Below the pieces are notes generated by a model. That model saw only the letters and a list, made by a program, of their open reading frames with translations. It made no database searches and was not told the origin of the DNA. From the NCBI GenBank assembly GCA_016649775.1, contig JAENWY010000021.1:1-16637 (forward strand): 16,637 nucleotides of DNA, read 5' to 3'. Positions 9,107 to 15,966 of this stretch are shown here, one piece after another. This DNA comes from Spirochaetaceae bacterium. Lineage in GTDB: Bacteria > Spirochaetota > Spirochaetia > Sphaerochaetales > Sphaerochaetaceae. The number at the start of each line of letters is the position of its first letter. Position 1 is the stretch's first letter. The position numbers and the translations under genes were made by a program.

Positions 9107-9626
9107 TATTTATAATCCAGTTATTAATTTCTGCATCAATTTGTGCTGCAGCCTCATTAATAAGAGCCTCTTCAAGCTCTATCGTAATATTTGCATAATT
9201 TGTATAAAATGCATCTCTTTGTAGATAAAGTGAATGAAATATTTCTTTAGAATTACCTTCTAGAAATGGAGGAATACCATCTTTTATAATACGATTAAAA
9301 AGAGTTTTTTCATTTAATTTTATATATATGATGATACCCTTTACCTTTAATAATAATGTAGCTTTTGTGTTATCACAAATTCCACCGCCAAGAGATATTA
9401 CTTTTGATTTGCTATTTGTCTCCAATAGATTTTTTAGACTTAAATATTCACAATTCATAAAAGCTTCTTTTCCATTAGTTCTATAGTAATCTCTAATACT
9501 TGTATCTATTAGTTCTAATATTAAATCATCCCCATCAAATACAGGTAGATTCATTTTTTTACCAAATATTTTAGCGTGAGTAGTTTTTCCACAGTGTTTT
9601 ATCCCACAAAAAAAGTAATTTTGCAC
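9096..9626 (-). CDS. aroK: Shikimate kinase (divergent)
   Basis: This 176-residue kinase phosphorylates shikimate at the 3-OH using ATP. Visible family features are the P-loop G-I-K-H-C-G-K-T-T (8-16), the shikimate/Mg site F-D-G-D (30-33), the G-G-G triplet (80-82) and Arg137 in the late R-x-x-x-Y motif. Two usual arginines are absent: the F-R-x-x-E arginine is Met57 here (F-M-N-C-E), and the lid R-P-L-L reads P-P-F-L (119-122). The start is GTG at 9626, supported by AAGGA 6 nt upstream. An ATG two bases upstream is in another frame and gives only nine codons. It follows the membrane-protein gene by 9 bp and overlaps aroC by 11 bp. Gene order supports the assignment although the sequence is divergent. 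Confidence 0.85.
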   Translation of the reverse strand: MQNYFFCGIKHCGKTTHAKIFGKKMNLPVFDGDDLILELIDTSIRDYYRTNGKEAFMNCEYLSLKNLLETNSKSKVISLGGGICDNTKATLLLKVKGIIIYIKLNEKTLFNRIIKDGIPPFLEGNSKEIFHSLYLQRDAFYTNYANITIELEEALINEAAAQIDAEINNWIINNGT

Positions 9627-9632
9627 ATTATA

Positions 9633-9637
9633 TCCTT
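9633..9637 (-). promoter_or_regulatory. Ribosome binding site fixing the GTG start of aroK
   Basis: AAGGA on the minus strand ends 6 nt before GTG (9626-9624) and overlaps the TAA stop of the preceding gene (9638-9636). This points to coupled translation. Confidence 0.7.
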
Positions 9638-10136
9638 AATCTTTATCAAATTTATTTGCCCATTCTTCAGTATATATATTACTAGTGGGCTTTTTTGCAC
9701 CATATAATTTCCTAAGAGTATTTCTCTTGATTTTTTTATTATATTTCCTTTTCTCAATTTTTTCTGAATATAATGCTCCATAGTAATTTGTCTTCATTTG
9801 TTCTTTTCTTTTGTCTTTCGGTGTTTTGTTTTTTTCAAATGCATGGTGAAAAGTTATTACTAATAAAAGCCATAAAATTGAAAATACAAAAGCATTAATA
9901 AATAGTGTTGGCATTGATATAAATTTTGGTAATAAATCAATTACATTTTGTGAAAAACTGATATTACCACCATTTTGAGATATAATAAATATTGCATGCA
10001 ACAATATGAAAAATATATTTAGAAATAAAGGAATTATCCAATATATTCCTTTATTTGAAAATGTAAGAAGCAAGATTATCAAAAAGGAAATGAAATAAGT
10101 GATTAAAATCAAGGTTTGTAATAAAAATATACTCAT
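9636..10136 (-). CDS. Small membrane protein of unknown function, first gene of the aroK-aroC-XPB run
   Basis: I do not recognise this 166-residue protein. Three hydrophobic segments are visible at about residues 5-27, 31-54 and 73-98. They are followed by a hydrophilic, strongly basic C-terminal tail (100-166) rich in Lys/Arg, with motifs such as KDKRKEQ and KRKYNKKIKR. By the positive-inside rule the tail should be cytoplasmic and the N-terminus outside. The ATG at 10136 has a strong AAGGAG 7 nt upstream (10144-10149). A second ATG at 10140 is in another frame. It is transcribed away from dgt and precedes aroK by 9 bp, so it probably heads the operon. The basic tail could contact nucleic acid or acidic lipid, but nothing in the sequence proves this. 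Confidence 0.72.
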   Translation of the reverse strand: MSIFLLQTLILITYFISFLIILLLTFSNKGIYWIIPLFLNIFFILLHAIFIISQNGGNISFSQNVIDLLPKFISMPTLFINAFVFSILWLLLVITFHHAFEKNKTPKDKRKEQMKTNYYGALYSEKIEKRKYNKKIKRNTLRKLYGAKKPTSNIYTEEWANKFDKD

Positions 10137-10198
10137 ACATATACTCCTTAGTGGAAATTTTGATTATAACATGATAACATAATTAAAAAGGTTTGGGA
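10137..10198. promoter_or_regulatory. Divergent promoter region between the aro operon and dgt
   Basis: Only 62 bp separate the two divergent starts. On the minus strand a perfect TATAAT lies at 10168-10163, with no good -35 at 17 nt. The plus strand has TATAAC and CATAAT candidates. Both promoters must be here or inside the coding ends, so the two transcripts may be co-regulated. Confidence 0.4.
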
Positions 10199-11359
10199 AT
10201 GATTACAAAAGGCTTGAATAATGAACTTTCATCAAATGTATTAGAATATAGGGTTAAAGATAGAACTGAGGATGTCCGAAGTTCCTATTATAGAGATATG
10301 ACAGCCATTATACATTCTTCTGCATTTAGAAGATTAAAACATAAAACACAAGTTTTTTTTGCCCCTAGTAATGATCACATTTGTACTAGAATGGAACACT
10401 GTCTTCATGTAGCATCTATTGCTTCTACAGTTTGTAGAGGTTTAAACTTAGATAGTGAGTTAGCATGGTCTATAGGAATGGGGCATGATTTAGGTCATAC
10501 CCCTTTTGGCCATTTAGGTGAATCAATTTTAAGCGATTTAATGGTAAAAGATGGATTTGAGCCCTTTGAACATGAAATTCATTCCTTAAGAGTTGTTGAT
10601 TTTCTATCTCGAAAAGGTGAAGGTCTCAATTTAACTTATGCTGTTAGAGATGGAATAGTTTCTCATTGTGGAGAGTCTATTCAACAGAGTTTAAAACCTT
10701 CCTTTATAGTTAAAGACTTTTCAAAAATTATATCAAAAAATGGACTAATTCCCTCAACCTACGAAGCAACTGTGGTTAGGTTTTGTGACTCTATTGCTTA
10801 TGTCGGAAGAGATTGGGAAGATGCTTGTAGATTAAAACTTATTGATAAAAATGATTTACCTGATGAAGTAAAAAGCATCTTAGGTAATGAGAATGGTAGA
10901 ATAATTGATACTTTAGTAAATGATTTAATTCTCAGAAGTAATAGTGATTGTGGTATTAGTTTTAGTGATGAAGTCTATAAAGCTTTGATAATTATGAAAG
11001 ATTATAATTACAAGAATATATATAAATCTTCTATGTTAAATGGATATAGAAAATATTTTACAAGACTTTTAAATCTTATAGCGGATTATCTTAAATCTTT
11101 ATACATTAGTTATGGAACAGAGTATGAAGGATATGAGAGTGAGAAAAATATGCTTGCTCTAGGATTTGGTTCTCATTTGAGAGAAATGAAGTGTAAATAT
11201 ATAGAGCTAGAAGGTAATTCTAATCGACTTATCTATGACTATATAGCTGGTATGAGTGATAACTTTGCACTTGATTGTGCATCAGAAATTCTCATTCCAG
11301 AACATTTAAATGAACATTTAGAGGCATCATTAACTGGAAAATGGTTTGATGCAAGATAA
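10199..11359 (+). CDS. dgt: Deoxyguanosinetriphosphate triphosphohydrolase-like HD-domain protein
   Basis: A 386-residue HD-superfamily hydrolase expected to cleave dNTPs to deoxynucleoside and triphosphate in the cytoplasm, so affecting dNTP pool size. The metal-binding set is intact: His67 (R-M-E-H), His96-Asp97 in G-H-D-L-G-H-T-P-F-G-H and Asp197 (F-C-D-S-I-A-Y). The N-terminal R-R-L-K-H-K-T-Q-V-F signature is typical of the dGTPase family, as is the length. The ATG at 10199 is chosen over the in-frame TTG at 10193 because AAGG sits 7 nt upstream of the ATG. It is followed 22 bp later by the phosphohexomutase gene, so the two are probably co-transcribed. Substrate range (dGTP only or all dNTPs) cannot be read from sequence. 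Confidence 0.93.
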   Translation: MITKGLNNELSSNVLEYRVKDRTEDVRSSYYRDMTAIIHSSAFRRLKHKTQVFFAPSNDHICTRMEHCLHVASIASTVCRGLNLDSELAWSIGMGHDLGHTPFGHLGESILSDLMVKDGFEPFEHEIHSLRVVDFLSRKGEGLNLTYAVRDGIVSHCGESIQQSLKPSFIVKDFSKIISKNGLIPSTYEATVVRFCDSIAYVGRDWEDACRLKLIDKNDLPDEVKSILGNENGRIIDTLVNDLILRSNSDCGISFSDEVYKALIIMKDYNYKNIYKSSMLNGYRKYFTRLLNLIADYLKSLYISYGTEYEGYESEKNMLALGFGSHLREMKCKYIELEGNSNRLIYDYIAGMSDNFALDCASEILIPEHLNEHLEASLTGKWFDAR

Positions 11360-11381
11360 TAAAAAAATAGGAGATAACATT

Positions 11382-12716
11382 ATGGGCGCATTTAAAGCTT
11401 ATGATATTCGTGGTATTTTTGGAAAAGATATTACTGAAGACTTAGCATATAAGGTAGGATTCTTTCTGCCTAAATTATTAAACACAAATGAAGTTTTAGT
11501 AGGTCGTGATATTAGAGAAAGTAGTGATACTTTATTTAAAGCCTTGTCAAATGGTATAATGGATTCTGGGAATTATGTATTATCAATTGGAAGAGCTACA
11601 ACTCCAATGGTATATTTTGCAACTGTTTATTTTCATATTAAAGCTAGTGTTCAAATTACTGCATCACATAATCCAAAAGAATATAATGGATTTAAAATTA
11701 GTAGAGAATTTGCAATTCCTGTAGGTGGCGAAACAGGTCTTGAAGAACTTAAACAAATGGTTTTAAACAATCCTATTGTTCCTGTAGAAAATGATAAAAA
11801 AGGTACAATTAAAGTAGTAGATGCAAAAACTCCTTATTTAGTTTTTTTAAAAACTGAATTACCTGATTTTTCTAATCTTAAATTGGCAATTGATTGTAGT
11901 AATGGTGTTGCTCCTCTTCTTGCTAAAGATTTATTAGGTGATAAACATATTTATCTTAATTATGAAATGGATGGGACTTTTCCAAATCATGAACCTAATC
12001 CTTTAGATCCATCAACTTGTAAACAATTGCAAGAAGCTGTTATAGCAAATAACTGTGATTTAGGTATTATTTTTGATGGTGATGCGGATAGAGTCATGTT
12101 TATTGATGAAAAAGGTAAATATATAAATGCAGATCATTCTATGGCATTACTTGGCGAGAAAATGATAAATATGGAAGGAGAGAAGATTGCTGTTTGTGAT
12201 ATTAGAACAAGTAAATCTACAACTGACTATCTTGCAAAGTTAGGTTTTGATATTGATCTTTGGAAAGTAGGGCATGTAAATGCAAAAGCTAAATTAAGAG
12301 AAACAAATGCTATATTTGGTGGAGAATTAGCTGGTCATTACTATTTTCATGCTTTTAATAATTGTGATAGTGCAATGTTTGCAACATTAATGATGTTATC
12401 AGTTGTAGCAGATCATAAGAGAAATGGCAAAAGTTTTAGCCAAGCAATGGCTACTATTGTTCATTATGAATCTAGTGGTGAAATTAACTTTAAAATAAAT
12501 AATAAAGATGGTGTTATGGAAGCTCTTAAAGATGTATATGCAGCGGATGCTGAAAAAGTATATGATTTTGATGGGTATAGAATTGAATATCCAACGTGGT
12601 GGTTTAATGTTAGAAAAAGCAATACAGAACCTTATTTACGATTGGTCGCTGAAGCTTCTTCTAAAAATGAACTTGCTTCTAAATTGAAAGAGTTAAAAAC
12701 TTATTTCCATGATTAA
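11382..12716 (+). CDS. Phosphomannomutase/phosphoglucomutase (alpha-D-phosphohexomutase)
   Basis: A 444-residue cytoplasmic enzyme that interconverts hexose 1- and 6-phosphates, feeding nucleotide-sugar synthesis for envelope glycans. All four family motifs are visible. They are the phosphoserine loop TASHNPKEYNG (Ser95), the metal loop DGDADR (232-237), the sugar-binding loop GELAGHY (314-320, with Ala in place of the common Ser) and the phosphate-binding loop RKSNTEP (411-417). The N-terminus FKAYDIRG is typical of the ManB/AlgC branch. The ATG at 11382 is chosen because AGGAG lies 8 nt upstream (11369-11373); upstream in-frame TTG/ATG codons at 11346/11349 overlap dgt and lack conserved sequence. 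Which sugar is preferred cannot be decided from sequence, so no gene symbol is given. Confidence 0.93.
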   Translation: MGAFKAYDIRGIFGKDITEDLAYKVGFFLPKLLNTNEVLVGRDIRESSDTLFKALSNGIMDSGNYVLSIGRATTPMVYFATVYFHIKASVQITASHNPKEYNGFKISREFAIPVGGETGLEELKQMVLNNPIVPVENDKKGTIKVVDAKTPYLVFLKTELPDFSNLKLAIDCSNGVAPLLAKDLLGDKHIYLNYEMDGTFPNHEPNPLDPSTCKQLQEAVIANNCDLGIIFDGDADRVMFIDEKGKYINADHSMALLGEKMINMEGEKIAVCDIRTSKSTTDYLAKLGFDIDLWKVGHVNAKAKLRETNAIFGGELAGHYYFHAFNNCDSAMFATLMMLSVVADHKRNGKSFSQAMATIVHYESSGEINFKINNKDGVMEALKDVYAADAEKVYDFDGYRIEYPTWWFNVRKSNTEPYLRLVAEASSKNELASKLKELKTYFHD

Positions 12717-12732
12717 TATATTATATTAAACT

Positions 12733-12780
12733 AAAAACGCCACATCTCCTATTTATAATTTAGGAATATGTGGCTTTATT
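12733..12780. terminator. Bidirectional terminator between the phosphohexomutase gene and nrdR
   Basis: GCCACAT (12739-12745) pairs with ATGTGGC (12768-12774), with a second internal helix TCCTA/TAGGA. The plus strand runs into TTTATTT; the minus strand runs into GTTTTT. The flanking genes converge here. Confidence 0.72.
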
Positions 12781-12793
12781 TAACATTTGTGGT

Positions 12794-13279
12794 TTATATA
12801 TTTTTATTGGTTAACTCGTTTTTATTTTCATTAAGTCTTTCTATTTCTAGTATAAATTGATCTAAATCTTCAAAAGCTCTGTATACTGCGGCAAATCTAA
12901 CGTAAGCAACTGTATTTATTAATGATAATTGTCTAAGGGTTTCTTCTCCTATTGATGATGATTTGATTTGTCTATCATGACCTGCTTGTTCCTCAACAGC
13001 ATCTTCAATACTATCTAGTAATTGGGTAAGTGTTTCCTCACTAATATTTAATTTATCTGTAGCAGTTCTAATTCCTCTCTCTATTTTCTTAATGTCAAAT
13101 TGTTGAGATCTTCCATCTTTTTTTATAACTGAGATAGTTTTTTCTTCAATTTTCTCATAACTCGTAAATCTGTATCCGCATTCAAGACATTCTCGTCTTC
13201 GTCTTATACTAGAGCCTTGAGTATTCTGTCTTGATTCAAGGACTTTGTCTTTACTGCTTCCACATTTTGGACATTTCAT
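12794..13279 (-). CDS. nrdR: Transcriptional repressor NrdR
   Basis: A 161-residue nucleotide-sensing repressor of ribonucleotide reductase genes. The N-terminal zinc ribbon is complete with Cys3, Cys6, Cys31 and Cys34 (M-K-C-P-K-C-G and C-L-E-C-G-Y-R-F). It is followed by the Arg cluster at residues 26-29 and an ATP-cone domain (about 47-137), which normally binds ATP/dATP. The family start M-K-C-P fits the ATG at 13279 with AGG 7 nt upstream. An ATG two codons earlier (13285) sits almost on top of the same Shine-Dalgarno sequence. It lies 114 bp downstream of nfo on the same strand. No ribonucleotide reductase gene is in the window, so its targets lie elsewhere. Together with dgt it suggests attention to dNTP balance, but they are not in one operon. 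Confidence 0.96.
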   Translation of the reverse strand: MKCPKCGSSKDKVLESRQNTQGSSIRRRRECLECGYRFTSYEKIEEKTISVIKKDGRSQQFDIKKIERGIRTATDKLNISEETLTQLLDSIEDAVEEQAGHDRQIKSSSIGEETLRQLSLINTVAYVRFAAVYRAFEDLDQFILEIERLNENKNELTNKNI

Positions 13280-13393
13280 GTTCATACCTACTTTTCTTTG
13301 TTTGTAGATAATGTAATAAATTGTTTATAAAAAATCTAGTGGTATTATTTACTATAAATATTGAATTAGAAGAATTGATAACGCTAAATATGG

Positions 13394-14218
13394 TTACTTA
13401 CTTAGATTTCGAACTAATTCAATTTCTTTTTTATATCCAATCGTGTCATTTGGAGTTTCTAAAATAAATGGCAGATCTTTAAGATTTGTATGATTAATTA
13501 TATGTTCAAGCGCCACAATTCCTATATTACCTTCTCCAAGTTTCTCGTGTCTATCCTTGTGTGAATTTAGGATATTCTTAGAATCATTTAGATGTATTGC
13601 TTTTAAATTATCTATTCCTAGTGTTTTATCAAAATCCTCTAAAACCTTGTCTAAATTATTAATAATATCATAACCTCCATCAAAAATATGGCAAGTATCT
13701 AATAGAAATCCAACTCTTTCTTTATTATCTATATTATTTCTAATTTCTCTAAGTTGTTGAAATGTTTTTCCAACTTCTGTTCCTTTACCACTCATTGTCT
13801 CTAATAAAAACATTGGAGTTGCTTTTTCTTTTAGAATTTCATTAATTCCATAAGCAATTTGAGTTATTCCTATTTCCTCTCCTTGTTGTGTATGGGAGCC
13901 TGGATGAATATTATAATAAGGACATCCAATTATAGTTAACCTTTTCATATCATCAATCATAATCCTTATGGCTAATTCTCTTAAATTTTCTTTAGATGAA
14001 CAAAGATTTAATATATAAGGAGCATGAGCAACAAAGGGCTTTTTCCAAATTTTATTAAAACTTGCTATATCGTCTAAATTTAAATCCTTTGCTTTTGTTC
14101 CTCTTGGGTTTCTACTAAAAAATTGAAATGTTGAGGCATTTATTTCAATTGCATTTTCTGCCATTTTCTTGTAGCCTTTAGAGTTTGTGAGATGGCAACC
14201 AATTAATTTTTCATTCAT
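13394..14218 (-). CDS. nfo: Endonuclease IV (AP endonuclease)
   Basis: This 274-residue Zn-dependent enzyme cuts 5' of abasic sites in base-excision repair. All nine metal-ligand positions known from E. coli Nfo are present in order: His65 (HAPY), His105 (HPGSH), Glu140 (LLET), Asp174 and His177 (LDTCH), His209 (IHLNDS), Asp222 and His224 (KDRHE), and Glu254 (LETP). The ATG at 14218 is chosen because AAAGGA lies about 9 nt upstream and the sequence from Lys4 (KLIGCHLT) matches the family start. A TTG-initiated extension of 13 codons (14257) has no conserved content. It is divergent from the ACT-like gene and upstream of nrdR. Confidence 0.96.
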   Translation of the reverse strand: MNEKLIGCHLTNSKGYKKMAENAIEINASTFQFFSRNPRGTKAKDLNLDDIASFNKIWKKPFVAHAPYILNLCSSKENLRELAIRIMIDDMKRLTIIGCPYYNIHPGSHTQQGEEIGITQIAYGINEILKEKATPMFLLETMSGKGTEVGKTFQQLREIRNNIDNKERVGFLLDTCHIFDGGYDIINNLDKVLEDFDKTLGIDNLKAIHLNDSKNILNSHKDRHEKLGEGNIGIVALEHIINHTNLKDLPFILETPNDTIGYKKEIELVRNLSK

Positions 14219-14350
14219 ATATTTTAATCCTTTATTATTTATTGTACAAAAAAACAAAAATAAATATATTAAAAATATTTTTATATTGTGTTTTAAATTG
14301 TTTATTTAATAAAATTAGCTAACAAATTGTTCATTAATCTATAAAAGTTG

Positions 14351-14380
14351 TTGCAAATATTTACAATTTGTGATTATATT
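14351..14380 (+). promoter_or_regulatory. Candidate promoter with a palindrome over the -35 element
   Basis: TTGCAA (14351-14356) and TATATT (14375-14380) are 18 nt apart, placing a start near 14387 and leaving a very short leader. The -35 is embedded in the 16-bp near-palindrome TTGCAAATATTTACAA (14351-14366, one mismatched pair), a good size and position for a repressor operator. Promoter and operator are both inferred. Confidence 0.4.
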
Positions 14381-14404
14381 AACAAAATATACGGAGGCAT
14401 GCAA

Positions 14405-15058
14405 ATGGCTGAATCAGTTAGTAGTTGTGTTAAGCGAATTATAGATAAAACACCTTTTATTCATGAAATGTTAGTTAGAGGAATTTTATCTTTTAGTAAT
14501 TATGCCTCTTCCATTAAAGATGAAGTGGAAAGTAGTTATGGAAAGAGTGTAAAACATAGCGCCATCGTTATGGCAATAAGACGATATGGTGAAGAATTAA
14601 AAATTAGAGAGAATTCTGAAAAAAAAGTTAATGTTGATTATGAAATTGTCATGAAAACAAAGATTTGTGATTTAAATATAGTCAGAAATGATAAATTTTT
14701 ATCAAAATTAACTAGATTATATAATGAAGTTTCTGCAGAAAAAGGTGACTTCCTAAATGTATCTCTTGGATCCCATGAAATTTCTGTATCGGTTAGTGAA
14801 AAATACAAAGTTGTAGTTGATGAAATTGCTAAAGGCGAAGAAATTCTTCATAGAAAAGATGATTTAGTCGCTCTTTCTCTTGTATTTTCAGGAGAATTTA
14901 TGGCAACACCTGGTATTGTTTATGAAGCTGTTAGAAAACTTGCTTGGGAAGTAATCAATGTTATTGAAATAGTTTCAACAAAAAATGAATTAACTTTTGT
15001 AATAAACAGAGAGGATTCAATGAAGGCTTTTGAGGTACTTCAATCTTTCTTAATGTAA
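14405..15058 (+). CDS. Uncharacterised protein with ACT-like C-terminal domain
   Basis: This 217-residue soluble protein has no assigned function that I know. Residues 5-65 form a helical block with the pattern T-P-F-I-H-E-M-L-V-R-G and A-I-V-M-A-I-R-R-Y-G-E-E-L. It looks like a small helix-turn-helix-type domain and recalls uncharacterised archaeal and bacterial proteins with a similar N-terminus. The last 65 residues (about 152-217) resemble the ACT domain of aspartokinases: an L-S-L-V-F strand, a conserved P-G-I-V turn, I-N-V-I-E-I-V-S-T and L-T-F-V-I-N. ACT domains usually bind small ligands such as amino acids. The ATG at 14405 is chosen because GGAGG ends 7 nt upstream; the ATG at 14399 is only 1 nt from it. 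It is followed after 5 bp by the NTPase gene. A ligand-responsive regulator is a guess from architecture. Confidence 0.72.
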   Translation: MAESVSSCVKRIIDKTPFIHEMLVRGILSFSNYASSIKDEVESSYGKSVKHSAIVMAIRRYGEELKIRENSEKKVNVDYEIVMKTKICDLNIVRNDKFLSKLTRLYNEVSAEKGDFLNVSLGSHEISVSVSEKYKVVVDEIAKGEEILHRKDDLVALSLVFSGEFMATPGIVYEAVRKLAWEVINVIEIVSTKNELTFVINREDSMKAFEVLQSFLM

Positions 15059-15063
15059 TAAAA

Positions 15064-15525
15064 ATGAAAGTAACAATTATAAGTGCTGAAAGAAATTCTG
15101 GAAAAACTACTTTTGCTAAAAATTTAATTAGCAAAAATAAAAATGGTTTTTTAGGGTTTCTTTCTTATTCTTCACCTTCTAAGGATTCATTTTATCTTTA
15201 TGATATTAATAATAGTAATACTATAGTTTTGATGAGTGAAAAAGTTAATGATAATTACGAGAGAATTGGTCGTTTTTATATAGAACCTTTTGCTTTTGAT
15301 AAAGCTTATGATTCTTTAATCAATCAAATAGGTGCATTTGAAACTAAAAAATGTATAGTTATTGATGAAGTTGGACAACTAGAATTAGACGGATATGGTT
15401 TTGATAGGCTTATTAATCGTTTGATTGAATTAGATGAAAATTTACTTCTTTGCATTAGAAAGTGTTTTGTAGAATCTGTTGTTTTTAAATATGGGTTTGT
15501 AGATTATACTCTTATAGATGTTTAA
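15064..15525 (+). CDS. THEP1-like P-loop nucleoside-triphosphatase
   Basis: A 153-residue P-loop NTPase resembling the NTPase_1 (THEP1) family. Walker A reads A-E-R-N-S-G-K-T-T (8-16), with Ala at the usual first Gly. Walker B reads I-V-I-D-E-V-G-Q-L-E-L (98-108), and the D-E-x-G-x-x-E pattern is characteristic of this family. Residues 66-73 (E-R-I-G-R-F-Y-I) fit the family's central strand. THEP1 proteins hydrolyse NTPs in vitro; their cell role is unsettled. It follows the ACT-like gene by 5 bp with no visible Shine-Dalgarno, so translation probably depends on reinitiation from the upstream gene. The tight pairing suggests a shared process. A strong hairpin follows its stop codon. Confidence 0.75.
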   Translation: MKVTIISAERNSGKTTFAKNLISKNKNGFLGFLSYSSPSKDSFYLYDINNSNTIVLMSEKVNDNYERIGRFYIEPFAFDKAYDSLINQIGAFETKKCIVIDEVGQLELDGYGFDRLINRLIELDENLLLCIRKCFVESVVFKYGFVDYTLIDV

Positions 15526-15542
15526 CAAATAAAACAATATAA

Positions 15543-15577
15543 AAAAGGAGAAGAAATATTATTCTTCTCCTTTTGTA
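15543..15577. terminator. Bidirectional terminator between the NTPase and Hc1-like genes
   Basis: A perfect 13-bp stem, AAAAGGAGAAGAA (15543-15555) with TTCTTCTCCTTTT (15562-15574), has a 6-nt loop. The A-rich and T-rich outer ends supply a U-tract in either direction. Confidence 0.82.
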
Positions 15578-15588
15578 AGTTCAAAGGC

Positions 15589-15768
15589 TTACGCCATATT
15601 AGTCTTTTCTTCCATAATTTCTTTTCTTCGCAATTTGCATAGATTAGAAATTTCAGATAAAGATTTACGTGCTCTTGCAGCCGAAGCTTTAACACCTTTC
15701 TCTGTAAATTTTGTATTTTCTGTAGTATAAGCTTCTACTTCAGCTAATAATGCTTCATTAGTAGTCAT
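15589..15768 (-). CDS. Small basic Hc1-like (histone H1-like) protein
   Basis: A 59-residue protein read from ATG 15768 to TAA 15591-15589, with a strong GGAGG 5 nt upstream and a good promoter, so it is likely expressed. Residues 24-55 follow the pattern K-G-x-K-A-x-x-A-R-A-R-K-S-L-x-E-I-x-x-x-x-K-x-x-R-K-E, with a positively charged helix face. This closely parallels the N-terminal region of chlamydial Hc1 and the short Hc1-like proteins of Bacteroidetes (K-G-N-K-A-A-x-x-R-x-R, then R-K-x-S). That family binds DNA and compacts the nucleoid. The lysine-rich C-terminal tail of chlamydial Hc1 is absent. The N-terminal 20 residues are acidic and helical. The family call rests on pattern memory and needs a profile search. 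Confidence 0.68.
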   Translation of the reverse strand: MTTNEALLAEVEAYTTENTKFTEKGVKASAARARKSLSEISNLCKLRRKEIMEEKTNMA

Positions 15769-15773
15769 TTAGG

Positions 15774-15778
15774 CCTCC
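15774..15778 (-). promoter_or_regulatory. Strong ribosome binding site of the Hc1-like gene
   Basis: GGAGG on the minus strand, 5 nt before the ATG at 15768, is among the best Shine-Dalgarno sites in the window and the main support that this short frame is a real gene. Confidence 0.75.
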
Positions 15779-15794
15779 AATTATTTGATGCCTA

Positions 15795-15822
15795 ATTTTA
15801 CCATATATAACATAAAAAGCAA
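15795..15822 (-). promoter_or_regulatory. Candidate promoter of the Hc1-like gene
   Basis: On the minus strand TTGCTT (15822-15817) and TAAAAT (15800-15795) are spaced by 16 nt. Transcription would begin near 15788, about 20 nt before the start codon. Confidence 0.5.
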
Positions 15823-15934
15823 CAATAAAAATTACTTTTTTCAATAATAATGTACTTTTTTTCATTAAAACAAGTGTTTTAGTAAATCTACAATGCTTTT
15901 ATTGTGTTGGAAATAGGTTATTTTGTAATTTAGT

Positions 15935-15963
15935 AAAAAAAACATCCTCAAATTGAAGATGTT
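15935..15963 (-). terminator. Terminator of tRNA-Tyr copy 1
   Basis: On the minus strand AACATCTTCAA pairs with TTGAGGATGTT (one G-T pair) and is followed by a run of eight T. It begins three bases past the mature tRNA 3' end. Confidence 0.8.
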
Positions 15964-15966
15964 TCA

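Noticed and set aside
9599..9781. 60-codon minus-strand open frame ending M-C-K-I-T-F-F-V-G
   Set aside because: It overlaps the membrane-protein end and aroK start out of frame; it also contains the ATG that could be mistaken for the aroK start.
13394..14257. TTG-initiated extended form of endonuclease IV
   Set aside because: The extra 13 residues are not family-like, and the ATG at 14218 has a Shine-Dalgarno sequence.
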